DNA of 64,000 bases. Source: an uncultured Clostridia bacterium. GTDB lineage: Bacteria > Bacillota > Clostridia > Christensenellales > UBA1242. Made by a program: the position numbers and the translations under genes. Shown here one piece after another: positions 25,373-34,875 of the stretch; within the stretch, counting starts at the first letter, position 1; every line of letters begins with the position of its first letter. The DNA is taken from assembly GCA_934748015.1 (NCBI GenBank), contig CAKVHF010000001.1, positions 372,001 to 436,000 on the forward strand, written 5' to 3'. The notes under the pieces were generated by a model. The model was not told the origin of the DNA. It saw only the letters and a list, made by a program, of their open reading frames with translations, and ran no database searches.

Positions 25373-26659
25373 TTATGCATTGTTGTCTAGCAAAAAGTTG
25401 ATTAATTTGTTGAAAAGAATGTCATTCTTGATATAAGACATACGCTCTTCGCTGATGCTAGCCTTAGTGTCTTTGATAGTTTTGCCAGTAGCCTTAGCCA
25501 TCTCTTTGATCTTAGCGTCAACATCTTCCTTGGTTACATCCAACTTCTCAGCCTTGATAATCTCTTGCAATGCAAGTCTAACCTTAACAGACTTCTCCGC
25601 TTGCTTAGTTTGGCTCTTTCTAAGATCTTCCATAGATGTATTAGTGTATTTTAGGTAATCATCTAGTTTGATACCTTGATACATTAATTGTTGTTCCATG
25701 CTCTTAATGTTCTCATCGATTTCGCTCTCGATCATGCATTTAGGAACTGAAACTTCCATATTCTTAACGATCTCGTCAATGATCTTGTTCTCTCTCTCAA
25801 TCTTAGCATTGTTCTCGGCTTGTTTCTCTAACTTAGCCTTGATATCTGCCTTAAATGCATCAAGAGTCTCAAATTCACTAACATTGCTAGCAAATTCGTC
25901 ATTGATCTCAGGATATTCTTTTGATTTGATAGTATTAACCTTGCATTTGAACTCTGCTGGTTTACCTGCCAAGTGTTCTGCTTGGTATCCCTCTGGGAAT
26001 GTAACCTTAACAACTCTGTTCTCGCCAACTTTAGCACCGATCAATTGATCTTCGAAAGTGTCGATGAAACTATGGCTACCGATCTCTAGATCGAATGCAT
26101 TAGCAGTACCGCCCTCAAACACCTTGCCATCAACGCTACCCTCGAAGTCAATATTGGCAATATCGCCATGGGCTACAGTTGCGTCAGCATCGGTCTTCTC
26201 AACCAATCTTGCTTGTTGTTCTTTGATCTTATCAATCTCTTTCTCAACATCTTTGTTGGTTACTTTCTTAGGAGCAACTTCGATCTTAAGACCCTTATAA
26301 GCACCTAGTTTAACTTCTGGCTTAACAGTGATCTCAGCAACGATAACAATACCCTTGTCATCTAGAGCCTTAACAGATAGAGATGGAGCATCTACTGGAT
26401 CGATATCTTTCTCTTTGTCTAGTATAATCATATAGTTCTTGAAGAAGCCCTCACCGATAGCATCCTCATAGAACACTTCAGTGCCATAAGCCTTCTCAAT
26501 AACCTTTCTTGGTGCATGACCCTTACGGAAACCTTCTACAGCAAACTTATTCTTGTTCTTGTTGTATGCATTGTTTAATTCTTGTTCCCACTCGTCATGA
26601 TTAAGTGTTAATTCAATTTCAACATTTTTGTTTTCCAACTTCTTAACAGTGTATTTCAT
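25373..26659 (-). CDS. tig: Trigger factor
   Basis: A 428-residue ribosome-associated chaperone and prolyl isomerase. Its three parts are the ribosome-binding N-domain with the GFRKGHAPRKVIEK signature loop (43-57), the FKBP-like PPIase domain (about 160-245) and the C-terminal helical arms. AAGGAG before ATG. First gene of the tig-clpP-clpX group. Confidence 0.96.
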   Translation of the reverse strand: MKYTVKKLENKNVEIELTLNHDEWEQELNNAYNKNKNKFAVEGFRKGHAPRKVIEKAYGTEVFYEDAIGEGFFKNYMIILDKEKDIDPVDAPSLSVKALDDKGIVIVAEITVKPEVKLGAYKGLKIEVAPKKVTNKDVEKEIDKIKEQQARLVEKTDADATVAHGDIANIDFEGSVDGKVFEGGTANAFDLEIGSHSFIDTFEDQLIGAKVGENRVVKVTFPEGYQAEHLAGKPAEFKCKVNTIKSKEYPEINDEFASNVSEFETLDAFKADIKAKLEKQAENNAKIERENKIIDEIVKNMEVSVPKCMIESEIDENIKSMEQQLMYQGIKLDDYLKYTNTSMEDLRKSQTKQAEKSVKVRLALQEIIKAEKLDVTKEDVDAKIKEMAKATGKTIKDTKASISEERMSYIKNDILFNKLINFLLDNNA

Positions 26660-26748
26660 TATTTTCTCCTTGAATATTGTGTAATTGTAGATGTGCTACT
26701 GATCTCAATTGGACACATCTATATCTTAATACGAGAGAGATTATAACA

Positions 26749-26790
26749 CAAAAAAAATATATTTGCAATTAATTATGTCGCAAATATATT
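26749..26790 (-). terminator. Intrinsic terminator
   Basis: A perfect 11-bp stem (26756-26766 with 26780-26790) followed by at least seven T on the minus strand, after the small membrane protein gene. Confidence 0.8.
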
Positions 26791-26802
26791 CTCTTTTGAA
26801 CA

Positions 26803-27171
26803 TTATCTTATTATTGTATATACAATTAGCATCACTGCCATTCCGAAAAATACGATTGCGTATAGTAGATATGATTTTCTGTTATAACTCTCGTACTTAT
26901 CACTAATTGTATGAAAAACATTCTTGGCTGATTGATCTTGAGTGGTGCAATCAATTATTTCGTTAACCTCTGATATTGCCTTGTGTTTCTTAAGCATTTT
27001 GTATCCAATAATCGCCAAAACAACACTTAGCACCCAGATATCAACCTTGATCAAAAACTCTGCCATTTTGCAAAACGGAATTAGTACAAAAAAAACAACC
27101 AGCAGACACATTATTGCAATATTTAACTTATCACAAAAGAATTGTTTTACTTTCTCCCACAGATCTCTCAT
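26803..27171 (-). CDS. Small membrane protein, unknown function
   Basis: The 122-residue protein has an amphipathic N-terminus (MRDLWEKVKQFF), two adjacent membrane spans (about 20-60), a polar loop, and a third span at the C-terminus. I start at the ATG at 27171 after GGGG; the TTG four codons upstream is less likely. No family recognised. It has its own terminator. Confidence 0.6.
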   Translation of the reverse strand: MRDLWEKVKQFFCDKLNIAIMCLLVVFFVLIPFCKMAEFLIKVDIWVLSVVLAIIGYKMLKKHKAISEVNEIIDCTTQDQSAKNVFHTISDKYESYNRKSYLLYAIVFFGMAVMLIVYTIIR

Positions 27172-27231
27172 TTCGTACCCCAAACGACTAATAAATTACA
27201 TAGTAAGTATAACACAATATCAGGCAAAAAA

Positions 27232-27292
27232 CAAAAAAATATAGTAGTTAATTGAGTTGTGTTTAATATTTTACCCAAAATAACTACTATAT
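27232..27292 (-). terminator. Intrinsic terminator
   Basis: A 12-bp stem (27239-27250 with 27281-27292) with a long AT-rich loop, then seven T on the minus strand. Confidence 0.7.
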
Positions 27293-27303
27293 ATCAATTA
27301 TCA

Positions 27304-27591
27304 TTATGCAGCCAAAATAACGAACACAACAATAAGAACACAAGCAACTGCCCATGCAACAAAGTACCAAATGTTTCTCTTGTATAGTGCATAACTAAAT
27401 GAGTATGCCAAAACAACAATATAAGCAAGGATGTTGCCGATAAGTTGCAAAGCTGAACCGATGCTAGGAATGATCTTAGATAGGATCAATGCGCAAGCGA
27501 TGAATACAACTGCCCAGAAAGCAATGATTCTAAATATTCTGCTCCAGCTAAATGTTGTTGTTTTTGTTACAGTTTTTGATTTTGTAGCCAT
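27304..27591 (-). CDS. Small three-span membrane protein, unknown function
   Basis: The 95-residue protein has a short polar N-terminus rich in Lys/Thr (MATKSKTVTKTTTF) and three closely packed hydrophobic helices. GGAG six bases before ATG and a terminator after the stop support a real monocistronic gene. No family recognised. Confidence 0.65.
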   Translation of the reverse strand: MATKSKTVTKTTTFSWSRIFRIIAFWAVVFIACALILSKIIPSIGSALQLIGNILAYIVVLAYSFSYALYKRNIWYFVAWAVACVLIVVFVILAA

Positions 27592-27667
27592 AATCGTCTC
27601 CTTTTATTATTTACATGATATTTTATCACATAATATAATTATATGTAAATTAAATTCTATAATTTTT

Positions 27668-28219
27668 TTATTTTTGCCAAATAGAATATCTGCAACCACA
27701 ATAATTTTGTCGGTACAAGTTGTACTTTTTGCTATTATTAATTGACTTAAGATATCCATTGTTTTTCTTGAAATTGGCCTCAAGATACTCTACGCCATAC
27801 TGGCTGGATAACTCGTTGCCAATCTGATTTAGTAAAATATAATCTTTGTGCGGACTGACAGACATGGTGGTCGTAAATATATCGTAGTCATGTTTAACCG
27901 CATAATCAGCGGTATAAGCCATACGCAATCTAAAGCACTTCTCACACCTATTGCCACCTTCTGGCTCATTCTCTAGCCCAACAATCGCTCGCTCGTACAC
28001 ATTGTTGTCATATTCTGCTTCTATTAGCTTAATATTACAACCATTTTCGTTAAGCTTAACCACAATCTGTTCTTGTGCTTGCAGACGCTTATAATACTCT
28101 TCTTCCGGATAAATATTGGGGTTATAGTACAATATAGTGACATCGTAGGTCTTACACAGATCCTCTAGCACCCCACTACTACATGGCCCACAACAACTAT
28201 GCAATAACAACTTTTTCAT
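27668..28219 (-). CDS. queH: Epoxyqueuosine reductase QueH
   Basis: The 183-residue protein is QueH (old DUF208), which converts epoxyqueuosine to queuosine in tRNA and replaces the unrelated QueG. The iron-sulfur and redox cysteines are visible as LHSCCGPCS (8-15 region), EKCF and NYCGCRYS near the C-terminus. AGAGGTGAG before ATG. No other queuosine genes lie nearby, so the organism may salvage the base or encode them elsewhere. Confidence 0.9.
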   Translation of the reverse strand: MKKLLLHSCCGPCSSGVLEDLCKTYDVTILYYNPNIYPEEEYYKRLQAQEQIVVKLNENGCNIKLIEAEYDNNVYERAIVGLENEPEGGNRCEKCFRLRMAYTADYAVKHDYDIFTTTMSVSPHKDYILLNQIGNELSSQYGVEYLEANFKKNNGYLKSINNSKKYNLYRQNYCGCRYSIWQK

Positions 28220-28232
28220 ATCTCACCTCTGC

Positions 28233-29234
28233 TTAAAATATCAATTCTATCACAAAGCCTAGAATTGTACCGGCAAGATACAAAGATGTAACTATTGCAA
28301 TATTCTCTTTGATATTTTTATTTGCCTTAAATAGCACCAAAATGGCAACACCGGCATTAACACATAATCCAGCAACACAAGATGCAAAACTAATACCACC
28401 AAGCACAAATAGTTCGGTTATTACGACACTAGAGGCACAGTTGGGGATCAAACCGACAAGTCCAACAATAAATGGTTGAAATATAGAGTTGTTAAGCATA
28501 AACTTGGACAAAGCATCAATCCCAACAAACTCGATTATTGCACCAAAAATAATATTGACTATAAGTATAAATAAGCAAATCTTAAGACTATGAATAAGCG
28601 GATGAATAATAAAACGCTTAAAAGTAGGAATATCTTCAGTTACATCGTGACCACAACAGCCATAATCATGATCACGGCTAACCGACTCCTCATGTTCTTC
28701 GTGATGATCATCTTCTTTATCATGGCCATGATGTTTGTGATCGTGTTTAGCATCAGAATATATTTTAACGGTAGCACCCACATCCTTAGACATACCTACC
28801 ACCTTAGCCTTTCTTGCCTCTATGCCAGCAACAACCATATTAACTAAATATCCTATGGCAATTGCATACACGAATTTAATTGCAACAAGGATGCCAACAT
28901 ACTTAAGCATAGACACATCATAACTGCCACTAAGCAGTATTGGCAACGCTTCGTCACTAGTTGCGATATATATAGCAAGCAGTGTACCCATTGTGATCTT
29001 CTTATCCGCATACAAATCGGTTGCTACGACCGAAAATCCACATTGCGGAATAATACCCACACTACTAGCAATAATTGGAGAAAACTTGTTGTTCAAAAAA
29101 TGGTAGTTTTTCCAATTATTTGCACATTTATTTTCAATAATTTCTATCAAGACATATACTAGAAACAATATAGGCAGAACTTTAAGCGTGTCTAACAGTG
29201 AGTCTAACAAAACATCTAAGATCTTTTCAAACAC
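28233..29234 (-). CDS. Putative 10-TM metal exporter (ArsP_2/manganese-type) with His-rich loop
   Basis: A polytopic protein of 333 residues with two similar halves. Each holds a GxxPxCGFSVV or GLIPNCASSVV motif followed by an acidic helix (ATSDEALPIL in the first), as in the predicted heavy-metal or manganese exporter family PF11449. A central loop is His/Asp-rich (HDHKHHGHDKEDDHHEEHEE) and probably binds metal. I start at GTG 29234, which has GGAGGAG five bases upstream, rather than at the TTG fourteen codons earlier. It overlaps the upstream nuclease gene by 19 bases. The metal is unknown. Confidence 0.75.
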   Translation of the reverse strand: MFEKILDVLLDSLLDTLKVLPILFLVYVLIEIIENKCANNWKNYHFLNNKFSPIIASSVGIIPQCGFSVVATDLYADKKITMGTLLAIYIATSDEALPILLSGSYDVSMLKYVGILVAIKFVYAIAIGYLVNMVVAGIEARKAKVVGMSKDVGATVKIYSDAKHDHKHHGHDKEDDHHEEHEESVSRDHDYGCCGHDVTEDIPTFKRFIIHPLIHSLKICLFILIVNIIFGAIIEFVGIDALSKFMLNNSIFQPFIVGLVGLIPNCASSVVITELFVLGGISFASCVAGLCVNAGVAILVLFKANKNIKENIAIVTSLYLAGTILGFVIELIF

Positions 29235-29761
29235 TTTTTCTCCTCCAATAGATTTATCAGAAATTTCTTGTTGCAATCTTTGTATTGTTGTAACATTGCA
29301 CCTAGATCATCACGATCTATCAAAATTACATTAAGTTTCCTTGCCATGTCCACAGCCTGCTTAGAATATCTAGAGTTGGTTATAACCACACTATAATCGC
29401 AACCATAATAGTTCTTAGCAGTATTAATCTGCTGTATGGCAGACGCACCCACGCTATGATTATAATACAATTTTGCCTGAATGCAATAGTTTTCTTGTTT
29501 TCTTGATGCAAAAACATCTACGCCATAGTCCCCTGACTTCTTAGTTATGCTGGTTTTGTAACCATAATATCTAAATAAATAATCAATAATCTCTTCAAAT
29601 TGATAACCATTGATAGCATCAATATCAGATAACTGTATATTCTCTAGAAACTCGTGTATTTCCCGTTCTTCCTTCTTACCCTTAACAATAGACACGACAA
29701 AAACCACTATCGTAATGGGAAAAAACACTATTGCCAATATAGTTTTTGTTTTTTTGGTCAC
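29216..29761 (-). CDS. Membrane-tethered Mrr-type endonuclease domain protein
   Basis: The 181-residue protein starts with an N-terminal membrane helix (TILAIVFFPITIVVFVVSIV), a charged linker, then an Mrr-like restriction-endonuclease fold: FEEIIDYLFRYYGYKTSITKKSGDYGVDVF and the QAK catalytic strand, an intact D...QxK set. GTG at 29761 with GGAG eight bases before is the best start. Such proteins are often called restriction endonuclease by homology only; there is no partner methylase. It is probably co-transcribed with the metal exporter it overlaps. Confidence 0.75.
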   Translation of the reverse strand: MTKKTKTILAIVFFPITIVVFVVSIVKGKKEEREIHEFLENIQLSDIDAINGYQFEEIIDYLFRYYGYKTSITKKSGDYGVDVFASRKQENYCIQAKLYYNHSVGASAIQQINTAKNYYGCDYSVVITNSRYSKQAVDMARKLNVILIDRDDLGAMLQQYKDCNKKFLINLLEEKKCLKRS

Positions 29762-29831
29762 AAGATACACTCCTTTTAAGAAAATTTTTTTAATTTAAGG
29801 ACGTATAATTATAACAAAACTAAACAATTTA

Positions 29832-29871
29832 AGCAAAAAATAAATGCAGAAAAATAATTCTGCATTTATTT
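29832..29871 (-). terminator. Intrinsic terminator after mscS
   Basis: A 14-bp perfect stem (29838-29851 with 29858-29871) and T-run on the minus strand. Confidence 0.85.
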
Positions 29872-29888
29872 GTATAAGCAATTACTGA

Positions 29889-30929
29889 TTATACTTTCAT
29901 AAATTTCTTTATCTTAGTTGACGCTTTTTTGTTGTTAATCTCTTCAATCTCTTTCTTGTGTTGTGCGTCCAATTCTCTCTTCTCTACAGATTCCTTATGA
30001 GCACGCTCTTCGATCTCAATTTCTTCCTTAACAAGAGTGTCTTCTTCATCAATAGGCTTAGGCAATTTATCGTCATCCTTGATATGAACATCCAATTGGT
30101 TATATGGGATTGAAATTCCGTTACGGTCAAATTCCAACTTGATCTGTTCTAACATATCAAACTTAAATGTCCAATAATCGCCAGACTTAACCCAAGCACG
30201 TGCAACAATATCTATAGATGACGCATTGTGGTTAGCAACTCTTACTGTAAAGCCTTTTTCTTTCAAAGTCATTTCGTTATTCTCAAATACTTTGTTAATA
30301 ATTCTCTTTGCTTTACGGAAATCATTCTCGTAAGCGATAGAGAATGTTAGATCTACTCTACGGGTATCCTTAACTGAGTAATTCTTGATAATAGTACTAG
30401 CCGCACTGCCATTAGGTACGACAACCACTACGTTGTCACCAGTAACTACTGTTGTATAGAACATTTGAATTTTTTCAACAGTACCAGAAATACCATTATA
30501 TTCTACCCAATCACCCAACTTAAATGGTCTCATAACAAGAATTATAACACCACCTGCAAAGTTGGAAAGTGATCCTTGCAAAGCAAGACCGATAGTAACA
30601 CCAATAGAAGTGATAAGAGCAACTACGCTACTCATTTCTACTCCCAAATATGTAACGATCATAATCAAAACCAATAATTTTAGTCCTTTTCGAGACAAAC
30701 CAACTACCGCCTGAGAAATAGTTTTGTCTACATTTTTGTTGGCAAGAGACTTTTCAACTCTACGGAATATAAGATTGATTATCTTAAAACAAACCCACCA
30801 TAAAACAAGTGCCACAACCAACTTGATAAGTATTCGCAAGCCGTCAGTTGCACACCAATTAACAAATCTATCCCAAAGGTTAGATAACTTACTAGCAGTC
30901 TCTCCCTCTGCTAACAAATAATTAATCAT
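29889..30929 (-). CDS. mscS: Small-conductance mechanosensitive channel MscS
   Basis: A 346-residue MscS-type channel that releases solutes after hypo-osmotic shock. Three membrane helices are followed by the pore-lining TM3 (GLALQGSLSNFAGGVIILVMRPFKLGDWVE) and the cytoplasmic beta domain (VPNGSAASTIIKNYS). After the normal core a charged tail of about 60 residues, rich in Glu/Lys, extends the C-terminus. AGGAAAAAGG precedes the ATG. Confidence 0.92.
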   Translation of the reverse strand: MINYLLAEGETASKLSNLWDRFVNWCATDGLRILIKLVVALVLWWVCFKIINLIFRRVEKSLANKNVDKTISQAVVGLSRKGLKLLVLIMIVTYLGVEMSSVVALITSIGVTIGLALQGSLSNFAGGVIILVMRPFKLGDWVEYNGISGTVEKIQMFYTTVVTGDNVVVVVPNGSAASTIIKNYSVKDTRRVDLTFSIAYENDFRKAKRIINKVFENNEMTLKEKGFTVRVANHNASSIDIVARAWVKSGDYWTFKFDMLEQIKLEFDRNGISIPYNQLDVHIKDDDKLPKPIDEEDTLVKEEIEIEERAHKESVEKRELDAQHKKEIEEINNKKASTKIKKFMKV

Positions 30930-31369
30930 TTGTACCTTTTTCCTCCATTTTTAAAAAATCGATTATATTGTAGCAACATAATCGACTTTTAGCAAATAAT
31001 ATTATGATTTTTGTAAAATAAATTATATCTTTTGCTTTAAAAATATATTGTACCCATGCTACTTATAAAGTTTTAAATTTAATTTTTTTATATGACATTT
31101 AATTAAAATATGATATAATCTACAAATAATTATTGTATCATAATACCTATAACTCAAAATGCTAGATTAAAAAAAATAACAATTATTATTGTAGATTAAC
31201 TGTTAAAAAAATATTGAAAGAAAAAAAATAAATAAAAAATATTTTTAAACATAACTTAAATTTTAATAGTTTAACTTGACCATTAATTAAACACCAAAAT
31301 AAATTAAAATTATACTTAAACAAACTGTTACAAAAATCTTACAAAACAACTAGGGGAATGTGAACAACA
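30930..31369. other. AT-rich intergenic region between divergent mscS and M64-like genes
   Basis: 440 bases, very AT-rich, with no gene on either strand. It must carry both promoters. TTGACC near 31276 is the best -35 candidate on the plus strand, but no -10 at a proper distance is convincing. I see no repeat. Confidence 0.4.
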
Positions 31370-33571
31370 ATGGAAAAACTTTTTAAAAAATTAAGTGCAA
31401 TTCTAATATTAATTACACTAACACTGGTTTTTGCAATTATGGGCAGTGAGATAATTAATATACCTACCCTTACCGATACAGAAAATAAAAAAGTCATAAG
31501 CAATGTACACGCTTTGTCAATGAGTGAAACAAAGACCACTAAAATAGAGCTTGGTACATATATAAGTCTTGGGAAATACAATGGCAAAAATATTATTTGG
31601 AGATGTGTAGATATTGACGAAAAAGGCTACCTTATGTTAGCTGACAAAGTAATTGATACACTTCCTTATGATGCTATGACCAGTGATAATAGCCGTTCAA
31701 AATCGCATAGTCGCAACTACAAACGTGATAAATACGGCTCTAATTATTGGAAAGACAGCAACATGCGATCGTGGTTAAATTCTACAGCGACAGCTGGTGA
31801 GGTAAAATGGTTATGCGGTAATCCACCAAAAGCCGATTATGTTGATGGTAATGCTTATGACGGAAAAGCTGGCTTTTTAAAAGACTTCTCAAAATCCGAA
31901 ATAGCAGCAATGGAGACTGTCACTCAACGTTCACTTGTATCCCATCCAGAATACAAACATGGAATTTATGATGGTGACGGTCGCTCCGATTTGGAATTAA
32001 ATTATGATATCCAAAATGTTGCCAGCAACTTTGAAGTCGCATATGGCGAAAACTCAACCGAAAAAGTTTTCCTGCTTGATGTTAAACAAGTCAATGCTGT
32101 TTGGAAAAATTTTGGCAGTTATTATGTAGGAAAAAATGACCAAGACATAAGTTGGCCGTATTGGCTTAGAACTCCTGTAACTGATTGCAACCACGATATG
32201 CGTTATGTTCATAATAATGGCACAATAGGAAGAGAATCACCACAACGAGATTATATTGGAATTAGGCCTGCATTTTATCTCAGCACCAACTATTACATAG
32301 CAACTTTAGGCAACGGAACACTAACAAATCCATATATAGGTTCAGCTCCAGACAAAGTGGAGGGAGATTATACCGTTGCCGAGCCTGAGGATGACCCAAA
32401 TCAAGAGTGGGATATAGATATTGAGCAAAAGCTTGAGCTTACCCTTGGTCCTTATTACTCAAAAGATGGCAAATATAAGAATCCAACAATCCCCGTCTAC
32501 ACTATTCAAAAAACAAGAAGTGACACAGAGAATATTGTTATTGTGTTTTGCGGTGAAGGATACACAAAAAATCAGCAAAAAAAATATATAAACGATGTTA
32601 AAAAGGTTTGGGAAGGCGCTTTGCAGTACGAGCCATATCGTAGTTATGCCGATTGCTTTAATGTCTATGCACTTTGCACAGCATCTGAGTCAAGCTTTGA
32701 AAATGGTGGTAGTACATTTTTTGATGTAGTAGTAAGCGACAAGAATTCATCGTCTATATCGACAAATATGGGCAACAATTGGAAAAATCATATTTTTGAA
32801 AGGTGCATAGGTCCTACCTTTATCGAACAAATACATGATGCGCATATACCCAACAATACTGAACCAGATGTAATGTATTGGGACGATAATAAACAATATC
32901 CCCCATTTTATTATGTGCATAATTATATTAACCAGTTTGCTTTACTTGTCAATACCACTCGTAATTTTGGTGATGCATATACAAATCTTAAGTCAGGTTT
33001 CCATTATTTCATAACTCCGTCTGATAGCTATCGTGCAGCAAAGACATTTACACACGAGCTTGGACACGGATTGTTGGGTCTTGGTGATGAATATTTAGAT
33101 CGAACTTCACCACAAACCGATATTACATCATTAAATGTAACACACACTCACAACCCAAACAATGTAAGATGGAGACAATTATTAGGTTTTAGAAAAACTT
33201 ATACATGCAATGCGTTGGGTTATGGCAATGCTTACAACTCAAGTTTTGAGTGCCTAATGCGTGACACAAGCTTTCCATTATGCGAAGTTTGTAAATTACA
33301 AGGTTACAAGAGATTGTCTCAACTTGTAAGCAACAAAAACCTATATGTTGCAGTGCCAGAAGTCAAAAAATATACCGGGCAATATTCCACGTACTCAGAG
33401 TTCGAAGATACCACCTATTCGGGATATTATAATTTTGCAAACTATTGTAATGACGTGGTACTAAGCGGTGCTAATAAAAACAAATTCGACACCAGTATGG
33501 TCGGTAAAAAATTGAACTTAGAACGATTGTACAAAATCTTTCTGATACTACAGAACGATACATTACTATGA
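31370..33571 (+). CDS. Secreted M64-type metallopeptidase, N-terminal part of a split gene
   Basis: The 733-residue product begins with a signal-anchor (LSAILILITLTLVFAIMGSEI), then a DUF6273-like domain (about 65-320, with YWLRTPV and GIRPAFYL), then a peptidase M64-like domain opening IVIVFCGEGYT. The zinc site is HELGH (H562, E563, H566) followed by LGDEYLD, the HExGHxxxxLxDEY pattern of IgA peptidase M64. The last 20 residues look out of frame. Reading one base back from the A6 run at 33506-33511 gives KIELRTIVQNLSDTTERY, which runs smoothly into the next frame. The gene is probably one protein interrupted by a -1 shift. Confidence 0.8.
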   Translation: MEKLFKKLSAILILITLTLVFAIMGSEIINIPTLTDTENKKVISNVHALSMSETKTTKIELGTYISLGKYNGKNIIWRCVDIDEKGYLMLADKVIDTLPYDAMTSDNSRSKSHSRNYKRDKYGSNYWKDSNMRSWLNSTATAGEVKWLCGNPPKADYVDGNAYDGKAGFLKDFSKSEIAAMETVTQRSLVSHPEYKHGIYDGDGRSDLELNYDIQNVASNFEVAYGENSTEKVFLLDVKQVNAVWKNFGSYYVGKNDQDISWPYWLRTPVTDCNHDMRYVHNNGTIGRESPQRDYIGIRPAFYLSTNYYIATLGNGTLTNPYIGSAPDKVEGDYTVAEPEDDPNQEWDIDIEQKLELTLGPYYSKDGKYKNPTIPVYTIQKTRSDTENIVIVFCGEGYTKNQQKKYINDVKKVWEGALQYEPYRSYADCFNVYALCTASESSFENGGSTFFDVVVSDKNSSSISTNMGNNWKNHIFERCIGPTFIEQIHDAHIPNNTEPDVMYWDDNKQYPPFYYVHNYINQFALLVNTTRNFGDAYTNLKSGFHYFITPSDSYRAAKTFTHELGHGLLGLGDEYLDRTSPQTDITSLNVTHTHNPNNVRWRQLLGFRKTYTCNALGYGNAYNSSFECLMRDTSFPLCEVCKLQGYKRLSQLVSNKNLYVAVPEVKKYTGQYSTYSEFEDTTYSGYYNFANYCNDVVLSGANKNKFDTSMVGKKLNLERLYKIFLILQNDTLL

Positions 33572-34806
33572 GAGTTTGGATAAAGCATAGTGACGGGAGT
33601 GTTGGAACTACTGGCAGTGGCAGTAGGCTTGAATCAACTCAAACTTTTGCCATTCCTGTATGGAGTGATAAAAATAAATTTTGGCCTAAGGGTGCTTTGG
33701 AATACAATGGTAGCGATTTTAATTCTGGATTGATGAGTTGCTCTATGATTTATCAAATACCTGCCGATGCAGTTTTGAACAATGGTGACACTATTGCTTT
33801 TGAAGTAATGGATGAACACGGAAACATATTGGCCAATGACAACACTGAAACCCAAGAATATGCAAATGTCAATATCGAATATAGATTTGAAGACGGAAGT
33901 GAGATCCCTAACGCTCCCAAAACTGTGATACCTGTTCCGCTCAAAACTACACTTAATTGGACTGCCCCACCTACACTTTTGGGACACGTTTTTGCGAGAG
34001 CAGAAGGTCAAAACCAAACGATAAATGCTAGCGGTCAAACCGTGACTTATTATTACACAAAACAAACCAACGCTCATGTCCACGATTGGGGTGAATGGAT
34101 TAGCAACGGAAATGATACACACACTCGCACTTGTAAGAAAAATAACAGCCATACCGAAACAGCAAACTGTTTAGGTGGAACAGCAACCTGCACCCAAAAA
34201 GCAACTTGTGCCATTTGTAAATCCACTTACGGCAAAATAATGCATCATACTTATGGTGCGTGGAAAGACGAAGTAGCGGCAACCGAAACCAAGTTCGGAA
34301 CAAAGGGTCATTATGAATGTTCGTTTTGCGGAAAATACTTTGACAAAAACGGAAACGAAATCCTCGACATTAGAATCGCAAAAATCGGTACATACAAAGT
34401 AACTATCACAGGTGGCACTATTAACGGCGATAAAGAGTTTGTTAAAGCAGGCGAAAGTATAACCATAACAGCCAACGAAGCAGCACCAGGAAAAGTTTTT
34501 AAGGGTTGGAAAAACAAAAGTGGTGAGATCGTAAGTACAACTATGAAGTACACTTTTATAGTAAGGGATGAAATATATCTTACAGCAGTTTATGACAACT
34601 TATCGTCGTCAGAAATAGAAACAGACGATAGCAAAAAGCAGAACGACTCACTCAGCAGTGGTGAAATTGCAGGAATAGCAATCGGTACAATATTGCTCGC
34701 AGGAATTAGCGGTTTTGCAATCTTCTGGTTTATAGTAAAGAAAAAAACTTTTGCAGACTTACGCATTGCAATCAAAGCATTATTTGCCAAAAAGAAAGAT
34801 AAATAG
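33568..34806 (+). CDS. C-terminal part of the M64-type surface protein
   Basis: This frame overlaps the previous one by 4 bases (ATGA) but has no ribosome binding site and no signal peptide. It is therefore most likely the displaced C-terminus of the peptidase. It contains an Ig-like stretch, a His/Cys-rich repeat region (HVHDWGEWISNG, CSFCGKYF), an InlB-type repeat (YKVTITGGTINGDKEFVKAG, GKVFKGW) and a C-terminal membrane anchor (EIAGIAIGTILLAGISGFAI) with a Lys-rich tail. The joined protein would be about 1145 residues. Confidence 0.7.
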   Translation: MRVWIKHSDGSVGTTGSGSRLESTQTFAIPVWSDKNKFWPKGALEYNGSDFNSGLMSCSMIYQIPADAVLNNGDTIAFEVMDEHGNILANDNTETQEYANVNIEYRFEDGSEIPNAPKTVIPVPLKTTLNWTAPPTLLGHVFARAEGQNQTINASGQTVTYYYTKQTNAHVHDWGEWISNGNDTHTRTCKKNNSHTETANCLGGTATCTQKATCAICKSTYGKIMHHTYGAWKDEVAATETKFGTKGHYECSFCGKYFDKNGNEILDIRIAKIGTYKVTITGGTINGDKEFVKAGESITITANEAAPGKVFKGWKNKSGEIVSTTMKYTFIVRDEIYLTAVYDNLSSSEIETDDSKKQNDSLSSGEIAGIAIGTILLAGISGFAIFWFIVKKKTFADLRIAIKALFAKKKDK

Positions 34807-34810
34807 ACAG

Positions 34811-34844
<34 letters not shown>

Positions 34845-34875
34845 TTAAGATCAAAAAAATTTTTACACTAACCAC

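Noticed and set aside
33568..34806. Second independent gene in an operon with the M64 peptidase
   Set aside because: No ribosome binding site or signal peptide, and the upstream -1 frame reads sensibly into it, so a frameshifted single gene is more likely.
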